A stretch of 64,000 nucleotides of DNA from CAG-791 sp045117315 (GTDB lineage Bacteria; Bacillota; Clostridia; Lachnospirales; Lachnospiraceae), in the NCBI GenBank assembly GCA_045117315.1, contig JBGUNJ010000006.1, forward strand, positions 1-64,000, in the 5' to 3' direction. The notes below the pieces were generated by a model. The model ran no database searches. It saw only the letters and a program-made list of their open reading frames with translations, and was not told the DNA's origin. The position numbers and the translations under genes are program-made. Of the stretch, positions 8,139 to 15,953 are shown in pieces; the stretch's first letter is position 1; every line of letters starts with the position of its first letter.

Positions 8139-10316
8139 TCAGTCATTAGAGATGAGTTCTGTATAGTAACCGCCTTTGGCATATAATTCTTCATGCCTTC
8201 CTCTCTCGATTACTTCACCGTGGTCCATTACGATGATCTCATCACAATCCCTGATCGTAGACAGACGGTGGGCGATGACAATACATGTGATGCCCCTGTC
8301 TTTTACCGCTTTGACAAGTTCATATTCCGTTTTCGCGTCCAGGGCGCTGGTAGCTTCGTCCATGATGATGATAGTGGGATCCTGTGCCAGAACACGCGCG
8401 ATCTCCAGCCTCTGCCGCTGTCCGCCGGAAAGATCTTTTCCGCCTTCGCTCAGTTTTCCCTGATATCCTTCTTTTCTCTGTATGATATCATCATGAATCT
8501 GCGCGTCCCTGGCGGCCATAATCACTTCAAAATCTTCAATGGTCTCGTCCCACATCCTGACATTGTTGGAAATTGTATCTTCAAACAGGATAATATCCTG
8601 GTCCACAACCGCAAGGGAACCCCTGAAAACACTGCGGTCAATGTCCTGGATAGGTTTGCCGTCGAAGAGGATCTCGCCGCTCCATGGCTTATACATGCCG
8701 GATATCAATTTGGACAGAGTGCTCTTGCCGCAGCCCGAGGCTCCAACGAAAGCGACCCTGCTTCCGGTTTTCATTGACATGGAGAAATTCTCGATCAGGG
8801 GCTTACCGAGCCTGGAATAGCCGAATGTGACATTTTTGAGTTCCACATTGCCCTTGAGCTTTTCATAGTCCTGTTCCGGGTCAAGAGGATCATCTTTGTA
8901 GAATTCATCGTCGGGATACTGCATGACATCCTCGACACGCTCCATCTCCGTCCGCATCTCCTGTATGGTCTGGCCGGCGGATATGATCGTTGAAGCAGGC
9001 TCCATAAAGCTGCTCATAAAGCCCTGGAAGAGAAGAATGGAACCCAGGGAAAACTTTCCCTGCATTGTCAGAAAAACACCGATGACCAGAACGACGTTAT
9101 CCGCGATGACGGAAAAGAATGCGGGAATGACCCCGTAATATGCGTCTATTTTCGCTGCCCGGACCTCCTGGGCGCTGACAGAAGCCTGATATCCCGCCCA
9201 TTTGGCAAAAAAACCGTATTCCGCGCCGCTGGCCTTGATGGTCTCCGCCATCTGGATGCCGGAAACAGTCGCGGAAGCCAGTTTTCCTTCGTCGCGCATC
9301 TGGACCCGGGTGACATTGATCCGCTGATCACTGATGATCTTGGCAGCCAATGCATTGACTGCGACCGTGGAGATACCCACCAGCGTCAGAAGGACACTGT
9401 AGCGCAGCATAAACACAAGGTAGACGATCATCATGACCACATTCAGGACCAGCGGAGTCAGCGTATCCACCAGTACAGTAGCTATTTCCGCATTGGTTCC
9501 CTGTCTGAGCTGGATATCTCCGGCCATTCGCTGTGAGTAGAACTCCATGGGGAGCTTGAGGGTCTTCCATATAAATGTGCTGTTCCCGATCACAGACATC
9601 TTGCCGTTGATCTTCAGTGAGTAGATATACTGAGCGGCGCTGACGATGATCTGAATGAGTCCAACGGCTGTCATCAGAGCGATAAAAGGCATGAGCAGAT
9701 CCCGGTTCTCCCCGGTCAGCAGACGGTCCATGAAGAAACGGGTAAAACCCGGGTTGATGATTCCGAAAAGGTATGTGATCAGAGTCGTCAGAACGACGAA
9801 TGACACAGCCGCTCCGGCTCCCCTGAGCCTTCTGGCGGCAAAGTCCAGTGTGCTCTTCTTCTTTCCGCCGGGCACAAAATTCTCCGAGGGCGTGATCATC
9901 AGACAGATCCCGGTAAAGGCCTCGTCAAATTCGTCCATGGTCACTTTCACGCTTCCCCTTGCAGGATCGTTCAGATATGCGTATTTTCCCTTAAAACCGC
10001 AGCAGACCACAAAGTGGTTGAAATTCCAGTGAACGACGCAGGGAAAAGTCCCCTTCTCGCGGAGGGCTTCCGGCTCCATCTTGTAGCCGCCCGCATTCAT
10101 TCCGTAGTTTCTGGCTGCCATGAGGATATTTTTCGCGTTGGACCCGTCCCTGGAAACGCCGCAGTCTATGCGGACCTGCTCCAGGGGCACCCATTTGCGA
10201 TAATAGGCCAGGATCATGGCCAGGCAGGCCGCTCCGCATTCAAGCGCCTCCAGCTGCATGACAACCGGCACTTTTGCCCTTCCTTTATGTACAGGCTGTA
10301 CGTTTTTACTGCTCAA
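8139..10316 (-). CDS. NHLM-type export ABC transporter with C39 leader peptidase
   Basis: A 725-aa peptidase/permease/ATPase that cuts double-glycine leaders and exports the released peptide across the cytoplasmic membrane. The N-terminal C39 papain-like peptidase has its full triad: C27 in LEALECGAACL, H101 in NFNHFVV and D117 in LNDP. Six membrane helices follow, and then the ATPase, with Walker A GASGCGKST at 525-533, signature LSGGQ at 629-633 and Walker B IIIMDEA near 650. The start is TTG at 10316, preceded by AAAGGAG. An active peptidase implies a cargo with a Gly-Gly leader; the protein at 14984-15310 fits. The close family is the NHLM/NHLP bacteriocin exporter group. Confidence 0.95.
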   Translation of the reverse strand: MSSKNVQPVHKGRAKVPVVMQLEALECGAACLAMILAYYRKWVPLEQVRIDCGVSRDGSNAKNILMAARNYGMNAGGYKMEPEALREKGTFPCVVHWNFNHFVVCCGFKGKYAYLNDPARGSVKVTMDEFDEAFTGICLMITPSENFVPGGKKKSTLDFAARRLRGAGAAVSFVVLTTLITYLFGIINPGFTRFFMDRLLTGENRDLLMPFIALMTAVGLIQIIVSAAQYIYSLKINGKMSVIGNSTFIWKTLKLPMEFYSQRMAGDIQLRQGTNAEIATVLVDTLTPLVLNVVMMIVYLVFMLRYSVLLTLVGISTVAVNALAAKIISDQRINVTRVQMRDEGKLASATVSGIQMAETIKASGAEYGFFAKWAGYQASVSAQEVRAAKIDAYYGVIPAFFSVIADNVVLVIGVFLTMQGKFSLGSILLFQGFMSSFMEPASTIISAGQTIQEMRTEMERVEDVMQYPDDEFYKDDPLDPEQDYEKLKGNVELKNVTFGYSRLGKPLIENFSMSMKTGSRVAFVGASGCGKSTLSKLISGMYKPWSGEILFDGKPIQDIDRSVFRGSLAVVDQDIILFEDTISNNVRMWDETIEDFEVIMAARDAQIHDDIIQRKEGYQGKLSEGGKDLSGGQRQRLEIARVLAQDPTIIIMDEATSALDAKTEYELVKAVKDRGITCIVIAHRLSTIRDCDEIIVMDHGEVIERGRHEELYAKGGYYTELISND

Positions 10317-10339
10317 AACAGCTCCTTTGTAAAATACTC

Positions 10340-10398
10340 TGTAAAATAGACTCGTGAGACTTTGTATAATATTCTGTAAAAAAAGACTCGTGAGGTTG
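10340..10398. repeat. Two-copy repeat between the HlyD-like and C39 transporter genes
   Basis: AGACTCGTGAG followed by a variant of TTGTATAATATTCTGTAAA occurs twice directly behind the stop of the HlyD-like gene. Confidence 0.7.
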
Positions 10399-10821
10399 TC
10401 AGTTGATCAGAAGCTGAATAATTTTTGTCTGGCGGTAACCCACTTTGACATCATAGATTCCGTCGGGAACACCGGCATTGGCGGCCGCTATGATCTGGCC
10501 GTGTTCATCACGTCCGATGGAACTGACCACAGTCTTCACATCACCGACGGATACAGACATGCCTTCCTCGATAATGCCGGCGGATTTCTGGTCATCGAAT
10601 GTGATCGACAAAACACCGTTTTCCGCCTTGGCGGTGCCGGACACAGAACTCTCTATAACCGCGAAACAGCTCCACAGGATCAGTGAGACCAGAAGGATGA
10701 TCACAGAAGCCATCACGATCCATGTAGAGGGATTCGTCACACGGAGATAATCATTGAGCTGCTCAGGTGAAGTCAGCCTCTCCATACTTTTTTCTCTGTA
10801 TAAATTATTATTGTCGTTCAT
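10399..10821 (-). CDS. Short HlyD-like secretion protein of the NHLM system
   Basis: A 140-aa protein with the N-terminal signature of NHLM HlyD-type secretion proteins: the stretch SPEQLNDYLRVTNPSTW, then one membrane helix at about 33-55, then a small beta-rich domain. Ordinary HlyD or NHLM HlyD proteins are more than twice as long and have a coiled-coil hairpin plus lipoyl/barrel domains; these are missing here. The open frame ends cleanly and no downstream remnant is visible, so this looks like a reduced form suited to a single-membrane cell rather than a recent truncation. The ATG at 10821 has GGAGGAGG upstream. It precedes the C39 transporter by about 80 bases and is probably its accessory subunit. 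Confidence 0.8.
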   Translation of the reverse strand: MNDNNNLYREKSMERLTSPEQLNDYLRVTNPSTWIVMASVIILLVSLILWSCFAVIESSVSGTAKAENGVLSITFDDQKSAGIIEEGMSVSVGDVKTVVSSIGRDEHGQIIAAANAGVPDGIYDVKVGYRQTKIIQLLIN

Positions 10822-10864
10822 CTTCCGCCCTCCTCCCGGTCAGGCTCCTGTTTCTCACAGATCC

Positions 10865-10980
10865 GGTCTTCTGTTCCCGGTCCCACTGTTCCGGTTCCAC
10901 AGTTCCGGTCCCACTGTTCCGGTCCCACTGTTCCGGTCCCACAGTTCCGGTTCCCCGGTTTCGGTCTCGCAGTATCGGTC
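10865..10980. repeat. 14-bp tandem array behind the sensor phosphatase gene
   Basis: About seven copies of a 13-14 bp unit, on the minus strand GACCGGAACAGTGG and variants, fill the gap between the stop at 10981 and the HlyD-like gene. Confidence 0.85.
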
Positions 10981-11388
10981 TTACAGATTTTTTTCAATGG
11001 TAATGATATTCTGTCCATATTTATATTCATAGTGAATATCATCCACACTCTTTTTGACCATAAAGATACCGAGTCCGCCGATATTTCTCTCTTCCGCCGA
11101 GAGCGTTACATCCGGATCCTCTTTTTCCAGAGGATTGTAGGGCATGCCGCGGTCTGAGAGAGTGATAGCGATCCGGCGGGGATCATCCTTTGTCTCGACC
11201 CTGATCGCTGCGTCTCCGGTTCCGGGAGCATAAGCATAGCTGGCAACATTGATAAAGAGTTCCTCTACCGCAAGATCCACCTGCATCTGGTCTTTCATGG
11301 AGCAGCCGCTCTCTTCCATCTGTTCATCCACAAAAGCAAGAACTTTTCCCAGATTCTCTTTTCTGGCCTCTAAAACCAACTCTTTCAT
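10981..11388 (-). CDS. Possible internally initiated RsbW-like kinase (135 aa)
   Basis: Within the sensor phosphatase gene, ATG at 11388 is preceded by GAGGAG at 6 bases, a better site than that of the full-length gene. Translation from it would give MKELVLEARKEN... to the common stop, a complete anti-sigma-factor-type ATPase that starts where free-standing RsbW proteins start. If used, the cell would have both a membrane-bound phosphatase-kinase and a soluble kinase. This is an inference from the ribosome binding site and domain boundary only. Confidence 0.4.
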   Translation of the reverse strand: MKELVLEARKENLGKVLAFVDEQMEESGCSMKDQMQVDLAVEELFINVASYAYAPGTGDAAIRVETKDDPRRIAITLSDRGMPYNPLEKEDPDVTLSAEERNIGGLGIFMVKKSVDDIHYEYKYGQNIITIEKNL

Positions 11389-13572
11389 ATGATACTCCTC
11401 GCTGCCGGGCCGGCCGATATATTTCATACACAGCATTGTAATATCATCAAACTGTGTGGCATCCTTTACAAACGCGCTGATTCCGTCCATTACATTCCCG
11501 AGAACCTTCTTCGGTGATGCTGCCGGATCTTTATTCAGGGCCTGCAGCATCCTGTCAGTACCGAACAGTTCCTGGGCGGCATTTTCAGCCTCCGGAACAC
11601 CGTCCGTATAGACAAACAGGGTATCCCCGGGGTTCAGTTCAAATTCATGCTCTTTGAACCTCACTCTTTCTACCACACCGACGGCAGGAGAATGGCGGTA
11701 TTTGACCAGTTCGTATTGTCCTCCCTTGCGGCAGACCGCAGGATGCTCATGACCCGCGTTGGCGGCGACGCCTTTTCCGGTGGCAAGATCAATGATTCCC
11801 AGCCAGACTGTGACGAACATTTTCGCATCATTCCCCTCCAGCAGCTGATTATTTACTTTGGAGAGAACAACGGCGGGACTGTCCCCGCTGAGAACGCGGT
11901 TTTTGATCAGTATCTTGGCGATCATCATAAAGAGGGCGGCGGGCACACCTTTTCCGGAGACATCTGCCATGACCATTGCCATATGCTGATCATCCACCAG
12001 GAAGAAATCGTAGAAATCTCCTCCGACTTCCTTGGCAGGATCCATAGACGCGAAGATCTCAAATTCCCGGCGGTCGGGGAAAGGAGGAAATATGCTGGGA
12101 AGCTGGCTGGCCTGAATGGATGTCGCCATACCGAGCTCGGTTCCGATCCTCTCCTTTTCGGCAGTGATCTTCGTGATCTCCTCCACATAGCTGACTGTCC
12201 GTCTGGAGAGATTGGCAAAGGACTCCGCCAGCACCTGCACCTCATCGCCGGTCCGGAAGGTATCTTCCATGGTAAACAGAGGATTGGTCCCGCTCAGAGA
12301 GGAGATCTTGTGTGTCATGATGGCCAGGGGCCTGACGATCCTCTTGCCCAGAATGGAGACACTTACCGCCCCGAGAGCAAACAGGATCAGGAGAAGGATG
12401 ACCAGGGTCCGCGTTGCGTTTGAAACGCTCTTCCGGTAGGTTGCCGTCGCCTCCGCGGAAATGTTCTCCAGTCCTTCCTCCATCGTCTTCTGGGGAATCT
12501 CGGTCAGTTCCCTGTCAACAACAGATACAAGGGCCCATCCGACCGTATCGAGACTGGCTCCCGCCATATAGTATTCTTTTCCGTCGACCGTGACAGTCTC
12601 AACTTCTGTAGATTTGCTCAGAGCTTCCCTGATAAAGGAAGACAGTTCTTTATTATCCGTATTTCTGAGATCTTCCGCGGAATCAGCAGTCCTGACCTGG
12701 AAAATCCCCTCTTTCTGAGGAGAGAAGATAACATGCCCTTCCTGATTGATGACAGCGATGAATCTTCCCTCCTGGCTCGAGTTCTCGATGGCTTCCTCAA
12801 GTTCCTCCAGGAAGAGGTCGGCTCCGGCGACTGCCACAAGTTTCCCGTCCACATAGACCGGGATCGCGCAGACGATACCGATCTTGTCCGTAAACATGTC
12901 TCTCTCGACATCTGAAAAATATATACCGTCTGATTCCGCCGCGCCTTTATACCAGGGACGCTGCCGGACAGGAAAATGCATCACCTTCCCGTTTTCACCG
13001 GTTTTGGAGGCAGACCGTTCATCCGCAAGGATACAAAAACCGTTTGCGGATGCTATAAAACAGGAGTTGATCCTGCTGTTGGAATAAAAATTCTTCAGCG
13101 TTTCCGCCATATTTCCCAACAGGCTGATTTCAGACACAATTTCAGGATCTGACAGATCGACCCCTTCTTCGCTCAGGAGCTGGGCAGATGGCATACCGTC
13201 ATTTCCCGCGTCCGGAGCCCTCACTTCGATCCGGTCGTACTTCTCAGGACTGCTGTAAAGCACTTGGGCATACTGGGCGGTCATCTCCACCTGCCGCCTC
13301 AGTTCCCTGAAGACGTCATCGGCAGCGACCGCCTTGAGCTGAACGTCATTTCCCAGAGTGTCATTGATGACGCTCCGCATTGTCATGGAGGCAGTCTCCG
13401 TGATCGCCTGCATTTGTTTTTCATTTGCTTCTGCCGCAACTCTTCTCAGCCTGGACGACTGAACCCCGATGACCGCGAGAAAAGAGCCGACGACAAGAAT
13501 CATCGTGACCAAAAAGACATTGAAAATCTTGTTCTCAATTCCTCCGATCACGATATTCATTACTTTTTTCAT
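10981..13572 (-). CDS. Membrane sensor with dCache, HAMP, SpoIIE-type PP2C phosphatase and RsbW-like kinase domains
   Basis: An 863-aa signalling protein. Domains in order: membrane helix (about 14-36), extracytoplasmic dCache-like sensor (about 40-385), second helix (about 393-413), HAMP and a short helix (about 414-490), PP2C/SpoIIE phosphatase (about 500-722) and a histidine-kinase-like ATPase of the RsbW type (729-863). The phosphatase keeps its metal-binding aspartates in GGDFYDFF, ADVSGKGVP, FVYTDGVPEA and QFDDIT. The kinase keeps the N-box EELFINV, DRGMPYNPL and GGLGIFM. The expected action is on the STAS protein of this cluster: phosphatase when the sensor is stimulated, kinase otherwise. 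The fusion of both opposing activities in one chain is notable, and a well-placed internal start precedes the kinase domain. The ATG at 13572 has only a weak Shine-Dalgarno. Confidence 0.9.
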   Translation of the reverse strand: MKKVMNIVIGGIENKIFNVFLVTMILVVGSFLAVIGVQSSRLRRVAAEANEKQMQAITETASMTMRSVINDTLGNDVQLKAVAADDVFRELRRQVEMTAQYAQVLYSSPEKYDRIEVRAPDAGNDGMPSAQLLSEEGVDLSDPEIVSEISLLGNMAETLKNFYSNSRINSCFIASANGFCILADERSASKTGENGKVMHFPVRQRPWYKGAAESDGIYFSDVERDMFTDKIGIVCAIPVYVDGKLVAVAGADLFLEELEEAIENSSQEGRFIAVINQEGHVIFSPQKEGIFQVRTADSAEDLRNTDNKELSSFIREALSKSTEVETVTVDGKEYYMAGASLDTVGWALVSVVDRELTEIPQKTMEEGLENISAEATATYRKSVSNATRTLVILLLILFALGAVSVSILGKRIVRPLAIMTHKISSLSGTNPLFTMEDTFRTGDEVQVLAESFANLSRRTVSYVEEITKITAEKERIGTELGMATSIQASQLPSIFPPFPDRREFEIFASMDPAKEVGGDFYDFFLVDDQHMAMVMADVSGKGVPAALFMMIAKILIKNRVLSGDSPAVVLSKVNNQLLEGNDAKMFVTVWLGIIDLATGKGVAANAGHEHPAVCRKGGQYELVKYRHSPAVGVVERVRFKEHEFELNPGDTLFVYTDGVPEAENAAQELFGTDRMLQALNKDPAASPKKVLGNVMDGISAFVKDATQFDDITMLCMKYIGRPGSEEYHMKELVLEARKENLGKVLAFVDEQMEESGCSMKDQMQVDLAVEELFINVASYAYAPGTGDAAIRVETKDDPRRIAITLSDRGMPYNPLEKEDPDVTLSAEERNIGGLGIFMVKKSVDDIHYEYKYGQNIITIEKNL

Positions 13573-13694
13573 ACCTGAGCTATGACCTCGTGTTCACAAA
13601 CATGTATGATTAAAGCTGCGCGCTGCTTCGCGCGTCCCGCGCTCTCACAAACCACATAGTGTCTGTTATCGCCCCACACAATCGCATCCCGATC

Positions 13695-13719
13695 TTTTTT
13701 GCGTATAATGCGCAAAAAA
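13695..13719. promoter_or_regulatory. Inverted repeat between trpS and the sensor phosphatase gene
   Basis: TTTTTTGCG and CGCAAAAAA are perfect 9-bp arms around TATAATG. It could be the trpS terminator (arms are A/T at the base in both directions) or an operator for the export genes. The rest of 13573-13801 holds nothing I recognise. Confidence 0.5.
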
Positions 13720-13801
13720 TCTCTCTATGGACTGCCAGGCAGTACATTGCTCATAGGGTGGGCTCCCGGAAAAAAGGCTTTCCCCGCTGCTTTAATCACA
13801 A

Positions 13802-14806
13802 TTATTTCAGCTGGTAAAAACCAATCTTTTTGTACACCTTCCGAAGTGTCTTGTTGGCTATGTAGGAAGCTTTCTGAGCCCCCTCCCTGTAGACGGAATC
13901 AAGATATCCCTTGTCCGCGATCAGCCGCTTTGCTTCCTCCCGGATGGGTGTGAGGGTATCCAGGACTGCCTCACCGACGGCGGGTTTAAACACTCCATAT
14001 CCGACTCCTTCAAACTCACGCTCAATCTCCTCAAAGGACTTGCCTGTAATAGTGGCGTAGATATTCATGAGATTAGCGACGCCCGGCTTGTTCTCCCTGT
14101 CGTAGCGCACGCAGTTCTCTGTGTCGGAATCCGTGATAGCCCGCTTGAATTTCTTCATGATCACATTGGGCTCGTCCATGAGGAAAACACAGCCCTGAGG
14201 GATTGACTTGGACATCTTCTGCCCGGGAGTCGTCAGGCCGTAGATGCGGGCGCCCACTTTGCTGATGAAGGGTTCCGGAACGCGGAAGACTTCGCCGTAA
14301 ATGTTGTTGAAGCGATTGGCAATATTCCTGCACAGCTCCACATGCTGTTTCTGGTCTTCACCGACAGGGACATAGTGGGGCTGATACAGAAGGATGTCAG
14401 CCGCCATCAGCGAGGGATAGGTAAAGAGGCCCGCGTTGATATTGTCCTTATGCTTATCGGATTTGTCCTTGAACTGTGTCATCCGGGTAAGCTCGCCGAA
14501 CATTGTGTAGCAGTCAAGCACCCAGCCCAGCTGTGCGTGGGCGGGGACATGGGACTGAAGAAAAAGAGTGTTCTTCTCAGGATCCAGTCCGCAGGCAATA
14601 TAGATCGCCAGCATTTCCAGCGAACGGCGGCGCAGTTCTTTAGGATCCTGCCTGACCGTGATCGTATGCATATCCGCCATAAAATAATAACAGTCATACT
14701 CGTTCACACGATCCGCCCAGTTTTTGATCGCCCCGAGATAATTTCCCAGATGCAGATCTCCGCTCGGCTGAATACCGGAAAGCATGATTTTCTTCTCATC
14801 TCCCAT
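13802..14806 (-). CDS. trpS: Tryptophanyl-tRNA synthetase
   Basis: Charges tRNA-Trp with tryptophan, 334 aa, a normal length. The class I HIGH-equivalent is in PSGDLHLGNYLGA near residues 14-26 and KMSKS lies in PGQKMSKSIPQG. The ATG at 14806 has AGGAGG upstream. I looked for a T-box (the TGGNACCGCG core) in the 178 bases upstream and found none. The gene sits between the candidate cargo peptide and the export genes, all on one strand. This is probably an incidental neighbour, but it could tie expression of the cluster to trpS read-through. Confidence 0.97.
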   Translation of the reverse strand: MGDEKKIMLSGIQPSGDLHLGNYLGAIKNWADRVNEYDCYYFMADMHTITVRQDPKELRRRSLEMLAIYIACGLDPEKNTLFLQSHVPAHAQLGWVLDCYTMFGELTRMTQFKDKSDKHKDNINAGLFTYPSLMAADILLYQPHYVPVGEDQKQHVELCRNIANRFNNIYGEVFRVPEPFISKVGARIYGLTTPGQKMSKSIPQGCVFLMDEPNVIMKKFKRAITDSDTENCVRYDRENKPGVANLMNIYATITGKSFEEIEREFEGVGYGVFKPAVGEAVLDTLTPIREEAKRLIADKGYLDSVYREGAQKASYIANKTLRKVYKKIGFYQLK

Positions 14807-14983
14807 GTCTCAAAAAACCTCCTGAAAAAATCTTTCTGTCTGATTCAAAATCTGTCTGATTTAAAGACCGCGTCTTTCCTGTGCGCGGCTGAAAATGTAT
14901 AAGTCTGTGAACTGTGGTCATCACCGCAGGTTTCCGGCCGCGCAGCCCCGCGTCAGCGGGATCAGCGCGTGATCAGTGTGCGG

Positions 14984-15310
14984 TCAGTGCATAAGCCCGC
15001 AGGAATCGCATTTCATCCGTCCTCCGCTGAAGCCTGTATGCCTCCTGATCTGTCCGCATCTGGGGCAGAACATCCCCGGGCCGCCAAGATCTGAAACTGA
15101 CACGGCACGCAGTTCATCCGCCGGCAGATCGTTGGAGCCGGCACTCATGGACGGCGCGTAGGATCTGGCGCCTGTCCCTGTGTCCCGCCTGCTGCCGCGG
15201 CTTTTCTGATTCGGTCCGGATAAAGGATCTGTTCCGCCGTTTCCGCCCGTAACATCTTCCAGATCGCTGAAACTGATTTCCTGCATTTCTGTCTCTTTCT
15301 TTTTTTCCAT
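14984..15310 (-). CDS. Small protein with double-glycine leader and C-terminal Cys4 zinc ribbon; candidate export cargo
   Basis: A 108-aa protein not assignable to a named family by eye. Residues 10-23 form a double-glycine leader: G22 G23 with hydrophobic residues at -4 (V20), -7 (L17) and -12 (I12) and acidic residues between, the pattern C39 peptidases recognise. Cleavage would release 85 residues: a Gly/Ser/Arg-rich low-complexity stretch, then a second Gly-Gly (about residues 76-77), then a zinc ribbon with C82-x2-C85 and C101-x2-C104. Two starts are possible (15310 or the ATG at 15286); both keep the leader. The gene lies 178 bases before trpS and on the same strand as the C39 exporter. 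Alternatives are an intracellular zinc-ribbon protein with a chance leader-like motif. Confidence 0.7.
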   Translation of the reverse strand: MEKKKETEMQEISFSDLEDVTGGNGGTDPLSGPNQKSRGSRRDTGTGARSYAPSMSAGSNDLPADELRAVSVSDLGGPGMFCPRCGQIRRHTGFSGGRMKCDSCGLMH

Positions 15311-15670
15311 ATATTTATTATATCCTCTGGCCTGTCAACCATCTGATCCAGACCTGTTTTCACGAGAATTTATAATGAAATCTCACGTATGGCTTTGTAC
15401 CTCAGGTGCTCCTGCATATCACACAGCGTTTTGTTCTAAGGCTGCATCCGGAATCCGCGGCCGCGGCAGACACCGGGATTCTTCCCGTAGTTTCCCCGGC
15501 TGAGGATTTCCACACAGTTTACAGTATAACTTTATATCCGGACAATTTCCACTGTTTTTACATACGACACGGCAACTCGGCACGGCAGCTGTCACAGCGC
15601 CTGCCGGGTCCTCCGAAAATAATGAACGGGTGTCAGAACAGGGTAAGGCAGCTTCTATGCCCCCCCGGCC

Positions 15671-15720
15671 GGCCAGTGTCCGCCGCAAGGCGGAAAATAC
15701 ATTTCACGGGCAGTGTCATA
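15671..15720. repeat. Dispersed hairpin element, copy 2
   Basis: Same core as copy 1 (CCGCC-GCAA-GGCGG, then AAAATACATTTCACGGGC and GTGTCATA), with one mismatch in the outer stem. Bases 15311-15670 show no gene I can support. Confidence 0.75.
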
Positions 15721-15721
15721 A

Positions 15722-15764
15722 GGACAGGTTCTGTGCCGCACCGGGTGCGTCACAGAACCTGTCC
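15722..15764. terminator. Strong hairpin between GH32 gene and cargo gene
   Basis: GGACAGGTTCTGTG (15722-15735) pairs perfectly with CACAGAACCTGTCC (15751-15764), with a further CGCAC/GTGCG stem inside. The plus-strand side is followed by CTTCTTT. It probably ends the GH32 transcript that arrives from the right. Confidence 0.6.
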
Positions 15765-15953
15765 CTTCTTTAAAAGTCATTTTTCACAGCTGTCTCGTCC
15801 GGCAGCTTTTTACGGCTGCCTGTTGCCGGAGCTGTATTCTTTTTACGTTCAAATTCGTTTTTTTGTAAATTCCCTGACAGTGCACCGTGGCTGCCGGCAA
15901 TGCGCCGCAGCAGTCGTGCCTGCGTCAGGAACAGTCCGTACCCGCGTCTGTTG

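Noticed and set aside
15419..15688. 89-codon frame with several cysteines upstream of the cargo gene
   Set aside because: It runs through the dispersed hairpin element, lacks a ribosome binding site and has no leader motif.
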